From assembly GCA_003152015.1 (NCBI GenBank), contig PLZF01000054.1, positions 1 to 64,000 of the forward strand: 64,000 nt of DNA, in the 5' to 3' direction. Under the pieces are notes generated by a model. That model was not told the DNA's origin and did no database searches. It worked only from the letters and a program-made list of their open reading frames with translations. The first letter of the stretch is position 1. Each line of letters begins with the position of its first letter. This document shows positions 17,004 to 25,554 of the stretch, piece by piece. The position numbers and the translations under genes were made by a program. Source of the stretch: Acidimicrobiaceae bacterium (GTDB lineage Bacteria; Actinomycetota; Acidimicrobiia; Acidimicrobiales; RAAP-2).

Positions 17004-17770
17004 TGCCCCTCGTCGAGACCGATCTGCACGGCGGGGTGATGACCATCACCTTGGCCGACGAGGAGCGTCGGAACTCGTTGAGCCTGCAGCTGACCAGCGA
17101 GCTGGTTGCTGCCCTCGACATCGCCGACAACGACCCCGAGGTTCGTGTGGTCGTACTGACCAACAGGGGTACCGTCTTCTGCGCTGGAGCCAACCTGGCT
17201 GAGCGTTCCTCCACCGGTACCGCGGCCATCCCAGGGAGCAGCATCGATCCGCGTGCGCTGTTCGGGCGGTTCGGCCACTCGCCGAAGCCATACGTGGGCC
17301 GTATCGCGGGGCACTGCGTCGCCGGTGGCATGGGACTCGCCGCAGCGCTCGACATCTCCGTCGCGGTCGACCACGCCATGTTCGGCTTCACTGAGGTACG
17401 GGTCGGTGTGGCGCCGGCCATGATTTCGGTGGTCTGCTTGCCGAAGATGCGGCTCGCTGATGCTCAGGCAGCATTCCTACGCGGGCACCGCTTCCCGGCC
17501 GCCGAGGCGGTCCGGATGGGACTCATCAGCAGTGCGGTACCCGCGGATCGACTGGACGAGGAGGTCGATGCCATCGTCCGTGACCTGCTCGCCGGAGGGC
17601 CACACGCCATCGCTGCCGCCAAGCAGCTGATGGCTGTCGTGCCCAGCCTGTCCGAGGACAAGGCCTTTGGGTGGACCGCCGAGCTGTCCGCCGCCCTGTT
17701 CTCAGGCGACGAGGCACGCGAAGGCATGGCCGCGTACCTCGAGAAACGCCCGGCTTCTTGGGTTCAGTGA
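17003..17770 (+). CDS. Enoyl-CoA hydratase/isomerase
   Basis: A 255-aa crotonase-fold protein. ATG 17003 shares one base with the upstream stop (TGATG); GTG 17000 is also possible. It has the oxyanion-hole segments VFCAGANLAE (~60-69) and AGHCVAGGMGLAAALD (~100-115). The position of the catalytic Glu is in the HAMFGFTEVRVGV block. In this context it should be the AtuE/LiuC-type isohexenylglutaconyl-CoA or methylglutaconyl-CoA hydratase that acts after the carboxylase. It is the last gene of the operon; no HMG-CoA lyase-type gene follows in the window. Confidence 0.82.
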   Translation: MPLVETDLHGGVMTITLADEERRNSLSLQLTSELVAALDIADNDPEVRVVVLTNRGTVFCAGANLAERSSTGTAAIPGSSIDPRALFGRFGHSPKPYVGRIAGHCVAGGMGLAAALDISVAVDHAMFGFTEVRVGVAPAMISVVCLPKMRLADAQAAFLRGHRFPAAEAVRMGLISSAVPADRLDEEVDAIVRDLLAGGPHAIAAAKQLMAVVPSLSEDKAFGWTAELSAALFSGDEAREGMAAYLEKRPASWVQ

Positions 17771-17800
17771 ACCCCCCAGCCTCTGTCCGTCGCCACGAAG

Positions 17801-17889
17801 AAGTCCCCGGTTGTGGTCAGCTGAGGTCCCCGCCTGTGGCCACAAAAGAGCCCGGTTTTGGCCAAAACCGGAGACTTGAAACTGGCCAC
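17801..17889. repeat. IS21-like terminal repeat array with 20-bp palindrome
   Basis: Three imperfect direct repeats of 22-23 bp (AAGTCCCCGGTTGTGGTCAG at 17801, AGGTCCCCGCCTGTGGCCAC at 17824, GAGCCCGGTTTTGGCC at 17848) end in the perfect palindrome CCGGTTTTGGCCAAAACCGG (17852-17871). The right arm then carries an inverted unit (reverse complement AAGTCTCCGGTTTTGGCC). Multiple short repeats of this kind are typical transposase-binding ends of IS21-type elements. No transposase is present, so this is a solo end or an excision scar. It may also stop transcription from the atu-like operon. The rest of 17771-18081 shows no gene. Confidence 0.55.
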
Positions 17890-18081
17890 GGACAGCTTTA
17901 CAGTCTTTGGCGTGGCTCGGCTCACTTGGGCTAGTTCTATCCCGCTTGCTGGCCAAAGGGCTGGGCCCCCGCTCAGACCTGTCGGAAGTGAGGGCGTTGA
18001 CGAGATTCCAGAAGTGGGCCCACGGCTCGGCGTGTCTTCGCCGTCGGCCTGAACACCCGAGCCGGGAGTTTTGAGGTTGGC

Positions 18082-19152
18082 ATGGGACTTCCTCTAGGAT
18101 TCGACGCCGCCAGCGCCTACCGGGCGATGGTGCGGATGCGCCTCGTCGAGGAGGCGTTGGCGCAGGCATGGGCGGACGGGCTGGTGCCGGGCGAGTACCA
18201 CTCCGGAATAGGCGAGGAAGGTATCAATGCCGGCGTACTGAGTCATCTAAGTGGTCGTGACTCCATGGCGCTCGACCATCGCAATACCTCCCCCCTGGTC
18301 GGTCGTGGGACCGACATCAAGTTGCTCATGCTTGAGGTGATGGGCTCGGAAGACGGGCTCAATCGGGGCTGGGCTGGGCACATGCATCTGATGGACCCGG
18401 GCATCCCCGCCGCAGCCGACGGGATCGTGGGCGCGAGCGGCCCGCTCGCCGTCGGTCAGGCCATCGCCAACGCGCAGCTGCATCCCGGCCGGGTCGCTGT
18501 GGCATTCCACGGTGAGGCTGCCATGAACCAAGGGATGCTCATGGAGTCCTACAACATGGCGGTCGCCTGGAACCTACCCGTTCTGTTCGTCTGCAAGGAC
18601 AACAAATGGTCGATCACGACGTATTCGGCGGACGTGACCGGCGGGGATCTCGTCGAGCGGGCTCGCTCGTTCGGGCTGGCCGTGGAGAAGGTGGGCGGGG
18701 ACCGGGTCGAGGATGTCTACCGAGCTGCCGGACGACTGATCGCGCGGGCCCGCAATGGGCAAGGGCCGGGCTTCCTCTCCGCCAGCTGTCACCGACCCGG
18801 GGGTCACTTCGAGGGCGACCCCATCGTGCGACTGCTGCGCAACCCACGCGGGCAGGCCGAGGAGTGGGGCCCGCCGATGATTCGGAGCGCCCGAGAGAAG
18901 ACCGGCGGGAACCGCAGTGACCGGGTCGCAGCGGTCAAGGTGCTTACCAAGCGCGGCGCCCGGGCAGCTTGGGACTACACGGTCCGCGCCCGGATGGACC
19001 CCTTGCGGCGCGGTCGGCGACTGCTGGACCAGGCGGCTGTCGAGCGCATCGAGACGTTCGAACGCCAGGAGGTCGAGCAGGCCATCACCGAGGCCCGGGC
19101 GGCTGTCGGTCCCCGTTCCACGTTCGGTGTGGCCCGGGGAGGATCCCAATGA
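18082..19152 (+). CDS. Thiamine-diphosphate dehydrogenase E1 component, alpha subunit
   Basis: A 356-aa protein of the 2-oxo acid/acetoin dehydrogenase E1 alpha family: YHSGIGEEGINAG (40-52), HMHLMDP (100-106), the TPP-binding region 142-180 and the HRPGGHFEGDP segment. The usual GDG of the TPP/Mg motif is GEA here (residues 144-146, in FHGEAAMNQG), while the partner KDNKW with the conserved Asn (174) is kept. E1 alpha/beta normally decarboxylates a 2-oxo acid or cleaves a 2-hydroxyketone and passes the acyl group to an E2 lipoyl protein; no E2 or E3 gene is near. It overlaps E1 beta (ATGA). No clear ribosome-binding site is seen at ATG 18082. Confidence 0.8.
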   Translation: MGLPLGFDAASAYRAMVRMRLVEEALAQAWADGLVPGEYHSGIGEEGINAGVLSHLSGRDSMALDHRNTSPLVGRGTDIKLLMLEVMGSEDGLNRGWAGHMHLMDPGIPAAADGIVGASGPLAVGQAIANAQLHPGRVAVAFHGEAAMNQGMLMESYNMAVAWNLPVLFVCKDNKWSITTYSADVTGGDLVERARSFGLAVEKVGGDRVEDVYRAAGRLIARARNGQGPGFLSASCHRPGGHFEGDPIVRLLRNPRGQAEEWGPPMIRSAREKTGGNRSDRVAAVKVLTKRGARAAWDYTVRARMDPLRRGRRLLDQAAVERIETFERQEVEQAITEARAAVGPRSTFGVARGGSQ

Positions 19153-20162
19153 CGGTCATGAAGTACGGCCAGGCCATCGACTACGCCCTTGGCGAGGCGA
19201 TGGCCCGCGACGACTGTGTCGTCACCTGGGGCGAGGACGTCAGACTTATCCACCGCGACCTGCTTGCCCGGTTCGGGCCCGAGCGGGTTCGCGACACTCC
19301 GATCAGCGAGGCGGCGTTCCTCTACGCCGGCATCGGGGCGGCCATGACCGGCCTGCGCCCCGTCGTGGAGATCATGCTCATCGACTTCCTGCCGGTCGCG
19401 TGGGCCGGCATCGCGAACGCGGCCTCGAAGTTCCGGGACTTCTCCGGCGGCCATTGGGAGGTTCCTCTGGTCGTCCGGGCAGGCTGTGGTGGCTGGTACA
19501 CCGACGGTGGGCAGCACGAGCAGACGTTCTGGGGCCAGGTGTCCGCCCACCCCAACATCAACGTGGTCTGCCCCTCGACCCCCGCCGACGCCGCAGGGCT
19601 CATGCTCACAGCGGTGCAGTCGGACGAGGTCGTGGTGTTCCTGGAGCACCAGCTGCTGTCCGAACAGTGGATCGACTACCTCGCCGGGGGCAGCCGCGCC
19701 ACCGTCAGCTTCGACCACTTGGTGCCTGCCGACGGCGCGGAAGGGGACGTCCCGCTGCCGCTGGAGCCGCTCCCGCTCGGCCAGGCGGCGGTGCGCCGCG
19801 AGGGGTCTGACGTCGCCCTCGTCAGCCTCGGCGTCGGGGCACACCGATGCCTGGAGGCCGCGAACGTGCTGACTGCTTCGGGCATCGAGGCCTCGGTGCT
19901 GGACCTGCGCAGCGTGTACCCGCTGGACAAGAACGCCGTGCTCGAGCAGGTCCGCAAGACCGGGCGCGTCGTCGTGGTCGACGAAGACTACATACGCGGC
20001 GGGCTCACCGGCGAGATCGCCGCACTCCTGCTGGAGGCCGGAGTGACGACCCGGTACGCGCGCGTCGCCGTCGAGGGGACGATCCCGTTCGCGCCGCACC
20101 TGGAGTATGCCGCGCTTCCCAACGCCGAGCGCATCGTCACCGCCGTCAAGGGACTCGAGTGA
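19149..20162 (+). CDS. Thiamine-diphosphate dehydrogenase E1 component, beta subunit
   Basis: A 337-aa transketolase-like protein with YGQAIDYALGEAMARDD at the start, RDTPISEAAFLYAGIGAAMTG (48-68), a GGWYTDGGQHEQTF segment (the position of the GQHS-type active-site block), and the C-terminal transketolase domain LDLRSVYPLDKNAVLEQVRKT then VVVDEDYIRGGL. All are standard for PdhB/AcoB-like subunits. It starts at ATG 19149, overlapping E1 alpha, so the heterotetramer is co-translated. The lack of E2/E3 partners suggests either that it borrows them from another locus or that it has a different acyl acceptor. Confidence 0.83.
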   Translation: MTVMKYGQAIDYALGEAMARDDCVVTWGEDVRLIHRDLLARFGPERVRDTPISEAAFLYAGIGAAMTGLRPVVEIMLIDFLPVAWAGIANAASKFRDFSGGHWEVPLVVRAGCGGWYTDGGQHEQTFWGQVSAHPNINVVCPSTPADAAGLMLTAVQSDEVVVFLEHQLLSEQWIDYLAGGSRATVSFDHLVPADGAEGDVPLPLEPLPLGQAAVRREGSDVALVSLGVGAHRCLEAANVLTASGIEASVLDLRSVYPLDKNAVLEQVRKTGRVVVVDEDYIRGGLTGEIAALLLEAGVTTRYARVAVEGTIPFAPHLEYAALPNAERIVTAVKGLE

Positions 20163-20183
20163 CCCTCAGATCGGAAACTTCCC

Positions 20184-21614
20184 ATGCCTGAGCTTCCGCT
20201 CAATCAGATCGCCATCAGCGTGGCGGACGTCCAGCGGTCACATCGGTGGTACCGCGACATCTTCGGCTACCAGGAGTCCGGCGGGACGTACATGTTCGTC
20301 CCGCTGCTCGGGTCGGCCAAGGTACAGGGGGTACCGGATGCAACGAGCGTGTGCTGGTGGCTGATGGATCAGCAGGAGTTCTTCCAGATCGAGCTATTCC
20401 AGTTCAGCAAGCCCACGCCCCAGCCGCTGCCCGAGGACTGGCGACCGTGCGACATCGGCTACACCACCATCGGAATCCATGTTGCCGACTTCGACGGCAC
20501 GCTCGAGCGGCTGGCGCGTCGGCAGACAGCTTTGTTGGGCGACCCAATCGGGGAGCCCGGAGCGAGGCGGGTCTGTGTCCGCGACCCCGACGGTGTGCTC
20601 ATCGAAGTAATGGAGGATGATCCCCGCTCCGGCGAGCCAAGGCTCCGCCCCTACGCAGATGTCCCGGTGGTCACCCGGTTCGTCACGCTCTCTGTGCCCG
20701 ACCTGGACCAGGCCCGCCGCACCTGGATCGAGGTCCTCGGACTCCCCGAGGTCACCGATGTCCGCCTGCACGGACCAGAGCACGAGGCTCTCTGGGGACT
20801 GGCGGGTGCGACCCGGGAGTCGTTCGTACTGCGCGCCGGGGACATGTTCATCGAGGTCGTGCGATATCTCGATCCGATCGGCAGGGCCTGGCCCGAGGGC
20901 TACCGGATCAGCGACCACGGTCTGCTCAACATCGCCCTCGGGCTGAGAACCTATGACGCGGTTAGGGATCTCGTAGGCACGTGTGAAGCAGCCGGAATCC
21001 CCCCGAACGCGCCGCCGCCAACTACCTTGAAGCCGATCTGGTCGTGCTCCTATGTCAACGACCCCCTGGGGTTCAGCATCGAGCTGCTGTACGTCGCCAA
21101 GCCTGGGCAGAAGCGAATGGTCAACCCGTTCAACCTCTTCGAGCTCGGCTTCCGCCCGACGCCGGCACCCATTGCACGGGCCCAGGTGTCACAGGTGGTG
21201 GGCGCACCGCCCGAGCGGGTATGGCAGGTTCTCGTCGACCACGAGGACATGTGGACCTGGTCGCCGTTCAGCCGCTCCGAGGTCGTGTCGCGTCCGGCTA
21301 CGGGAGGCGAGGTCGGCACGATCCGCAGACTCTCCGGTGGACCGGCCCGGCTGAGCCTTACCGAGACCATCGTGGTGGCCGAGGAACCCTTCCGACTGGA
21401 GTACACGGCCGCGGGTGCGCCCGGCCAGAGCTTCTACCATGGCTTCGTCACGATGGAGCCGCTACCTGGCGGTGGGACCAGGCTCACCTGGGAGGCGCAG
21501 TTCCGCTCGAAGCTGCCCGGCGCGGAAACCGTGACCTTCAGGATGCTCCGCTCGTTGGTCAACGGCCTCGCCGTCAAGGCCGAGCAGCCTGTGATGGAAG
21601 CGGTGCCGGTATGA
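20184..21614 (+). CDS. VOC-VOC-SRPBCC fusion protein
   Basis: A 476-aa protein with three domains. Residues ~5-140 (LNQIAISVADVQRSHRWYRD) and ~160-310 (VTRFVTLSVPDLDQARRTWIE) are vicinal-oxygen-chelate domains, as in glyoxalase/extradiol dioxygenase proteins; candidate metal ligands are E in VLIEVMED and in FSIELLYV. Residues ~330-470 (ARAQVSQVVGAPPERVWQVL) are an SRPBCC/START-like lipid- or polyketide-binding domain. It has no signal peptide. VOC enzymes open rings, isomerise or epimerise; the SRPBCC part probably binds a bulky hydrophobic substrate. The gene is 21 bp after E1 beta and overlaps the next gene (ATGA), so it belongs to the same catabolic operon. Confidence 0.75.
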   Translation: MPELPLNQIAISVADVQRSHRWYRDIFGYQESGGTYMFVPLLGSAKVQGVPDATSVCWWLMDQQEFFQIELFQFSKPTPQPLPEDWRPCDIGYTTIGIHVADFDGTLERLARRQTALLGDPIGEPGARRVCVRDPDGVLIEVMEDDPRSGEPRLRPYADVPVVTRFVTLSVPDLDQARRTWIEVLGLPEVTDVRLHGPEHEALWGLAGATRESFVLRAGDMFIEVVRYLDPIGRAWPEGYRISDHGLLNIALGLRTYDAVRDLVGTCEAAGIPPNAPPPTTLKPIWSCSYVNDPLGFSIELLYVAKPGQKRMVNPFNLFELGFRPTPAPIARAQVSQVVGAPPERVWQVLVDHEDMWTWSPFSRSEVVSRPATGGEVGTIRRLSGGPARLSLTETIVVAEEPFRLEYTAAGAPGQSFYHGFVTMEPLPGGGTRLTWEAQFRSKLPGAETVTFRMLRSLVNGLAVKAEQPVMEAVPV

Positions 21615-22606
21615 CGCTCGAGTCGCCCCGGCCATCGCTCGACACTCCGCTGAAGGTGTTCATCACGGGTGCCAACGGATTCATCGGTCGGGCTCTGGCC
21701 AGTCGATTGCGCGAAGTGGGGTGCCAGGTGGGTGGCGTCGACCTAGAGGCCGATCCAGACAATGGCGTCGTGGCCGGGAGCACCGGCAACCCTGCGGGAT
21801 GGTCCAATTGGCTGGCCGGCGTCGACGTCGTCATCCACACCGCCGCAATCGTGTCGAACGCAGCCCCGCTCGACCGGGCCTGGGAAGTCAACGTACTGGG
21901 GACCCGACGCGTCCTGGATGCGGCCGCTGCGAACAGTGTCCAGAGATTCATTCATCTCTCGTCGGTGGCCGCGTACGGGTTCGAGTTCCCGGACGGGGTC
22001 GACGAGACGTACCCGGTGCGGGTGAACGGGTTCAGCTACACCGATACAAAGGTGAACTCGGAGGCGGTCGTCCTGGCCGCTCACGCGGCGGGGGAGATCG
22101 AATGCACGATCATCCGACCCGTTGACGTGTACGGTCCGGGCTCGCATCCCTGGGTCGTCCTGCCCCTGCAGGCGATCAAGAAGGGGCAGATGCTCCTGCC
22201 CGACGGTGGGAACGGGATCTTCAGTCCGGTCTATATCGACAACTTCGTCGACGGCACGGTCCTGGCCATGTCCTCCCACATGGCTGCAGGCCAGATCTTC
22301 ATCCTCGGCGACGGATACGGCGTGACGTGCGCCGACTACTTCGGCAGGCTCGCTGGCATGGCGGGCGGAAAGGTGCGTACCTTGCCGGCCCGGGCCGCCA
22401 TCGCACTCGCGAACGTCATGGGATTCGCTCAGCGCCGTCTCGGTCAGGCGAGCGAACTCAACGCCGCCACCATGCTTATGCTCAACCGGCCTGGAACGTA
22501 CTCGATCGACAAGGCACGACACGTTCTCGGATTCGACCCTCTCGTGACGTACGACGACGGGATGAACCGGGTCGAGGCATGGGCCCGATCGGAAGGCCTG
22601 ATCTAG
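21611..22606 (+). CDS. NAD-dependent epimerase/3-beta-HSD-like extended SDR
   Basis: A 331-aa extended short-chain dehydrogenase. It has the Rossmann motif GANGFIG (20-26), VIHTAAIVS (the NAG-like region), LSSVAAYG with the catalytic Ser, and YTDTK with catalytic Tyr and Lys. The C-terminal substrate region (YIDNFVDGTVLAMSSHMA; GYGVTCADYFGRLAGM) is like that of 3-beta-hydroxysteroid dehydrogenase/epimerase proteins. It starts at ATG 21611, overlapping the VOC-SRPBCC stop. It may oxidise a hydroxylated alicyclic or steroid-like compound to supply the E1 substrate; that is inference. Confidence 0.8.
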   Translation: MTLESPRPSLDTPLKVFITGANGFIGRALASRLREVGCQVGGVDLEADPDNGVVAGSTGNPAGWSNWLAGVDVVIHTAAIVSNAAPLDRAWEVNVLGTRRVLDAAAANSVQRFIHLSSVAAYGFEFPDGVDETYPVRVNGFSYTDTKVNSEAVVLAAHAAGEIECTIIRPVDVYGPGSHPWVVLPLQAIKKGQMLLPDGGNGIFSPVYIDNFVDGTVLAMSSHMAAGQIFILGDGYGVTCADYFGRLAGMAGGKVRTLPARAAIALANVMGFAQRRLGQASELNAATMLMLNRPGTYSIDKARHVLGFDPLVTYDDGMNRVEAWARSEGLI

Positions 22607-22675
22607 TTCGAGGCAGGCCACTCGTGGCCTGCGGAGACCCCGACACCCCGATAATCGAAATGGAGGTACCGCATC

Positions 22676-23938
22676 ATGCGCGCTGTCCTGGCCGACATCT
22701 CGACCCAGCGTTACCTGCTCACCGCCATCGCCCAGAAGCTCCCCAGAGGGGCGGGGAAGAGCGTCGGCTGGGGCCCCGGTGGCATCCTCCGATTGACCGA
22801 GGACGCCCCGGAGCCGAAGCTGCCGCAGGCTCCTGGATGGGTCCGACTGCGGCCGGAGCTCTCGGCGATCTGCGGGTCGGACGTCGGCCTCGCCCACGCC
22901 AAGCTCTCGACGGTGCTCAGCGCCTACTACACCGAATCCCGGCAGATCCCCGGCCACGAGATCGTGGCCGTCGTCGACCGGGTCGGCCTCGGGGTCAAAC
23001 GAGTCAAGGAGGGTGACCGGGTCGTCGTCGACGTGGTCATCAGTTGTGTCCAGCGCGGATTCGACCCGGTGTGCAGGAACTGTGCGGCCGGGATGCCGAA
23101 CGTCTGCGAGCGATTCGACCAGCCCGGGATCAGCGGCTGTGGTGCGCCGTCGCTGGGCTTCTCGCTCATCCCAGGCGGCGGATGGGCCGAGATGGTCGTC
23201 GCTCACGAGTCCCAGTGCTTCCCGATCATGAAAATGGCCAGCAGGCGAGCGGTCCTGACAGAGCCAGCCTCGGTGTCGCTTCACGCTGCGCTGCACTGGC
23301 ACGGGAATGGCGAGCGGGCCGTGGTCATCGGCCCGGGGGCGATCGGACTGCTCACGGTGGTGGCGCTTCGTCGGCTGCACCCCGACCTCGACATCGCTGT
23401 CCTGAGTCCGAACGAGTTCGGCTCTGACTGGGCGATGAAGGTGGGTGCGACCCGGGTCCTGCCCTCGGGCCCTGCCGCCGTCGAGGCGCTGGCAACCCAG
23501 GACGGAGGCCGGATCCTGCGACCGCGCATGACGAAGATCCCCATCCTCGAGCAGGGGGTCGACCTAGTCGTCGACTGTGTCGGATCCCCCGACACCATCG
23601 ACTTAGGAATTCACCTCCTACGGCCCAAGGGGATGCTGGTGCTCGCCGGCACGGCGGGCCGACAGGAGGTCGACTGGTCGCTGGTGTGGAAGCGCGAGCT
23701 GACGATCCAGGGGACCACCGACCCCGGCCCCGAGCCGAAACTCGGCGGGAAGCGGACGACCGAGCAGGTGGTCGAGTGGCTCGGCGACCCCTCCTACCCC
23801 GTCGACGGCATGGTCACCCACGTGTTCGACCTCAGCGAATGGAAGACTGCGATCGAGACCGCATCGAAAGGCCCGGGAGCATCAGCGGTCAGGGTGGCGA
23901 TGCGACCGAATAGTGATCTGCCGCTCGTCGATTCCTGA
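22676..23938 (+). CDS. Zinc-dependent MDR alcohol dehydrogenase
   Basis: A 420-aa medium-chain dehydrogenase with a good ribosome-binding site, GGAGGT (22662-22667), 8 nt before ATG 22676. The catalytic zinc ligands are in ICGSD (Cys 66) and PGHEIV (His 94/Glu 95), and the structural zinc cysteines are 124, 133, 136 and 144. The Rossmann motif is VVIGPGAIGLLTVVAL (~216-231). The N-terminus has a ~25-residue insert before the GroES-like fold. It is the last gene of the 18082-23938 operon and probably oxidises an alcohol with NAD(P). Confidence 0.8.
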   Translation: MRAVLADISTQRYLLTAIAQKLPRGAGKSVGWGPGGILRLTEDAPEPKLPQAPGWVRLRPELSAICGSDVGLAHAKLSTVLSAYYTESRQIPGHEIVAVVDRVGLGVKRVKEGDRVVVDVVISCVQRGFDPVCRNCAAGMPNVCERFDQPGISGCGAPSLGFSLIPGGGWAEMVVAHESQCFPIMKMASRRAVLTEPASVSLHAALHWHGNGERAVVIGPGAIGLLTVVALRRLHPDLDIAVLSPNEFGSDWAMKVGATRVLPSGPAAVEALATQDGGRILRPRMTKIPILEQGVDLVVDCVGSPDTIDLGIHLLRPKGMLVLAGTAGRQEVDWSLVWKRELTIQGTTDPGPEPKLGGKRTTEQVVEWLGDPSYPVDGMVTHVFDLSEWKTAIETASKGPGASAVRVAMRPNSDLPLVDS

Positions 23939-24129
23939 TCCACTCGGCGTCACCGGAGGTTCCGCGACCAGCCCGACTGGTAGGACATGACCAAATACCG
24001 AATGGCTAGCGAAAGAGTCGCCAAAGGCCCTTGACTTCCGTTAGGAACTCACTCCCTGCCCATGCGGCCGATCGGTACCCGCGATGCGCTGATTCACCGA
24101 TGTTCGGGAAGTCGTCCAGATGCTGTTCG

Positions 24130-25434
24130 TCAAGTCCCTTTGACCACACGCTGCATCTCCAGCCCGGTTCTTGACACGGAAAGCCCTCTCATATTGCTCG
24201 CTACGAGCTGGTTGTACTCTCGGGTGAACACCGGATAGGAGGCTGCGTCGAGTTGAGGCGACCAGGTGAGGTAGCCGAAGAACGCCCTCGCCCCGTCGAA
24301 GAACGAGACGTAGGCGAACCCCTGCGCACGCACATACGTCGCCATCGCAGACACGTACTTCACGTCCAATGGCTCCCAGAAGCTGTAGCTCTTCACCTTT
24401 AGCTCCTCCGGTGCCCCTTGCGGACCGGCTCCGGCTGCTTCCGCGGCAGTGGGCTTGTCGAGCCACGTCTCGTCCATGACGAGACCCCTGCCGGCCGCGT
24501 CCGCGGCGCTGACATCGGTCTTCAGATTGGCGATCTGCGCTGGACCGAGAGGGTAGACGTGCACGCCGAGGTAGTCGATCGACGTATGCGCCAGCAGAGC
24601 TTGGTCGATGGCTGGGGTCGTCCAGGTTCCGGTGCCGGCACCGACCTCGGTGCTACCTCGATTCAGGCCCGTGAGTTCTTCCGTCACTACCTGGACGGCC
24701 GCCATGGGAGTGTTGATGTCGATGCCCAGCGCGTCGGAGAACGTGTCGGTTTCGTCGAGCAGCGAAAGGTAAGTCGGGTGGAGATCATCGATGATGAGTT
24801 GTGCCTGGACCCGCTGCTCGCCGGCATAGGTGTCGATGGTGAGGCCGGCGTAGCTGATCGACAGGGAGGTGAGCGGGGTGCTCGAGAAGACCGGGTTCTC
24901 CTCAACCGATAGCACCATGTGGTGCGCCTGCACCTGCTGGGCCACCCCTTCGTAGAAGTTCAGGTACTCCGAGCTGTCCGGGGTGGTCGGCACCAGGAGG
25001 GGGAAAGAGACGTCAACTGTGACCCCTTGCACACCGAGGGCCGAGAACGCGTCGAGCTCGGAGGTGACACCGGAGATCGCCGAGGAGGTGAGAAGTACCG
25101 AGCCAATGTTGCCGTTGGCGGCCAGCAGTTCAGTGCCGATCGTTGTTGACGGTTGTTTCTGTGGTGTGCCGACCTCAGACGCGAACCCATCCACCTCAGA
25201 TTGGATTTGGCCGTACTGCGATTGGTACTGGGTAGGGATGGGCCCAGGCGGTTGTGAGATGGGAGTGAGATGGGGGCTGTTCGGTGGCGATGATGGACGC
25301 GTCGTTGTGGTGGTGGGTGAGGCCGTCGGGCTCGAGCAGGCGCCCAGGACGAGCGCACTGCCGGCGACCACCACGAGGAACGCCATCCATCGGCACCGGG
25401 GCGGCTTTGGTGCTGATTGACCAGGTTTCCCCAT
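24130..25434 (-). CDS. Secreted lipoprotein with TIM-barrel-like sequence
   Basis: A 434-aa protein. ATG 25434 gives a clean lipoprotein signal: a basic start, then FLVVVAGSALVLGAC with the lipidated Cys at 33. A Ser/Thr/Pro linker (34-70) follows. The mature part has alternating alpha/beta segments (GVQGVTVDVSFPLL, HHMVLSVEENP, IDYLGVHVYPLG, GRGLVMDETWLDKP, FAYVSFFDGARAFFGYL) like a glycoside-hydrolase TIM barrel. The two acidic residues in SVEENP and MDETW sit at the ends of predicted strands as catalytic pairs do, but no GH family can be named. It is monocistronic and has direct repeats 24 bp upstream. An N-terminal extension to 25890 in the same frame is unlikely. Confidence 0.6.
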   Translation of the reverse strand: MGKPGQSAPKPPRCRWMAFLVVVAGSALVLGACSSPTASPTTTTTRPSSPPNSPHLTPISQPPGPIPTQYQSQYGQIQSEVDGFASEVGTPQKQPSTTIGTELLAANGNIGSVLLTSSAISGVTSELDAFSALGVQGVTVDVSFPLLVPTTPDSSEYLNFYEGVAQQVQAHHMVLSVEENPVFSSTPLTSLSISYAGLTIDTYAGEQRVQAQLIIDDLHPTYLSLLDETDTFSDALGIDINTPMAAVQVVTEELTGLNRGSTEVGAGTGTWTTPAIDQALLAHTSIDYLGVHVYPLGPAQIANLKTDVSAADAAGRGLVMDETWLDKPTAAEAAGAGPQGAPEELKVKSYSFWEPLDVKYVSAMATYVRAQGFAYVSFFDGARAFFGYLTWSPQLDAASYPVFTREYNQLVASNMRGLSVSRTGLEMQRVVKGT

Positions 25435-25457
25435 TCTCAGAAAAGTACCAGGCCGAT

Positions 25458-25485
25458 GTGAGCGAACTGTGAGCGAACTGTGAGC
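25458..25485 (-). promoter_or_regulatory. Direct 11-bp repeats upstream of the lipoprotein
   Basis: GTGAGCGAACT occurs twice without a gap (25458-25468, 25469-25479) and is followed by a partial third unit, GTGAGC. On the coding strand this puts head-to-tail 11-bp sites, about one helical turn apart, 24-51 bp before the start codon. It could be an activator or repressor site, or simple slippage. Confidence 0.35.
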
Positions 25486-25554
25486 CTCGGGATGACGGCG
25501 TAAGGCCCGTTGCCCCAGGTACTCCGTTCGCTCACCTCGTGACGGTGTCGGTGA

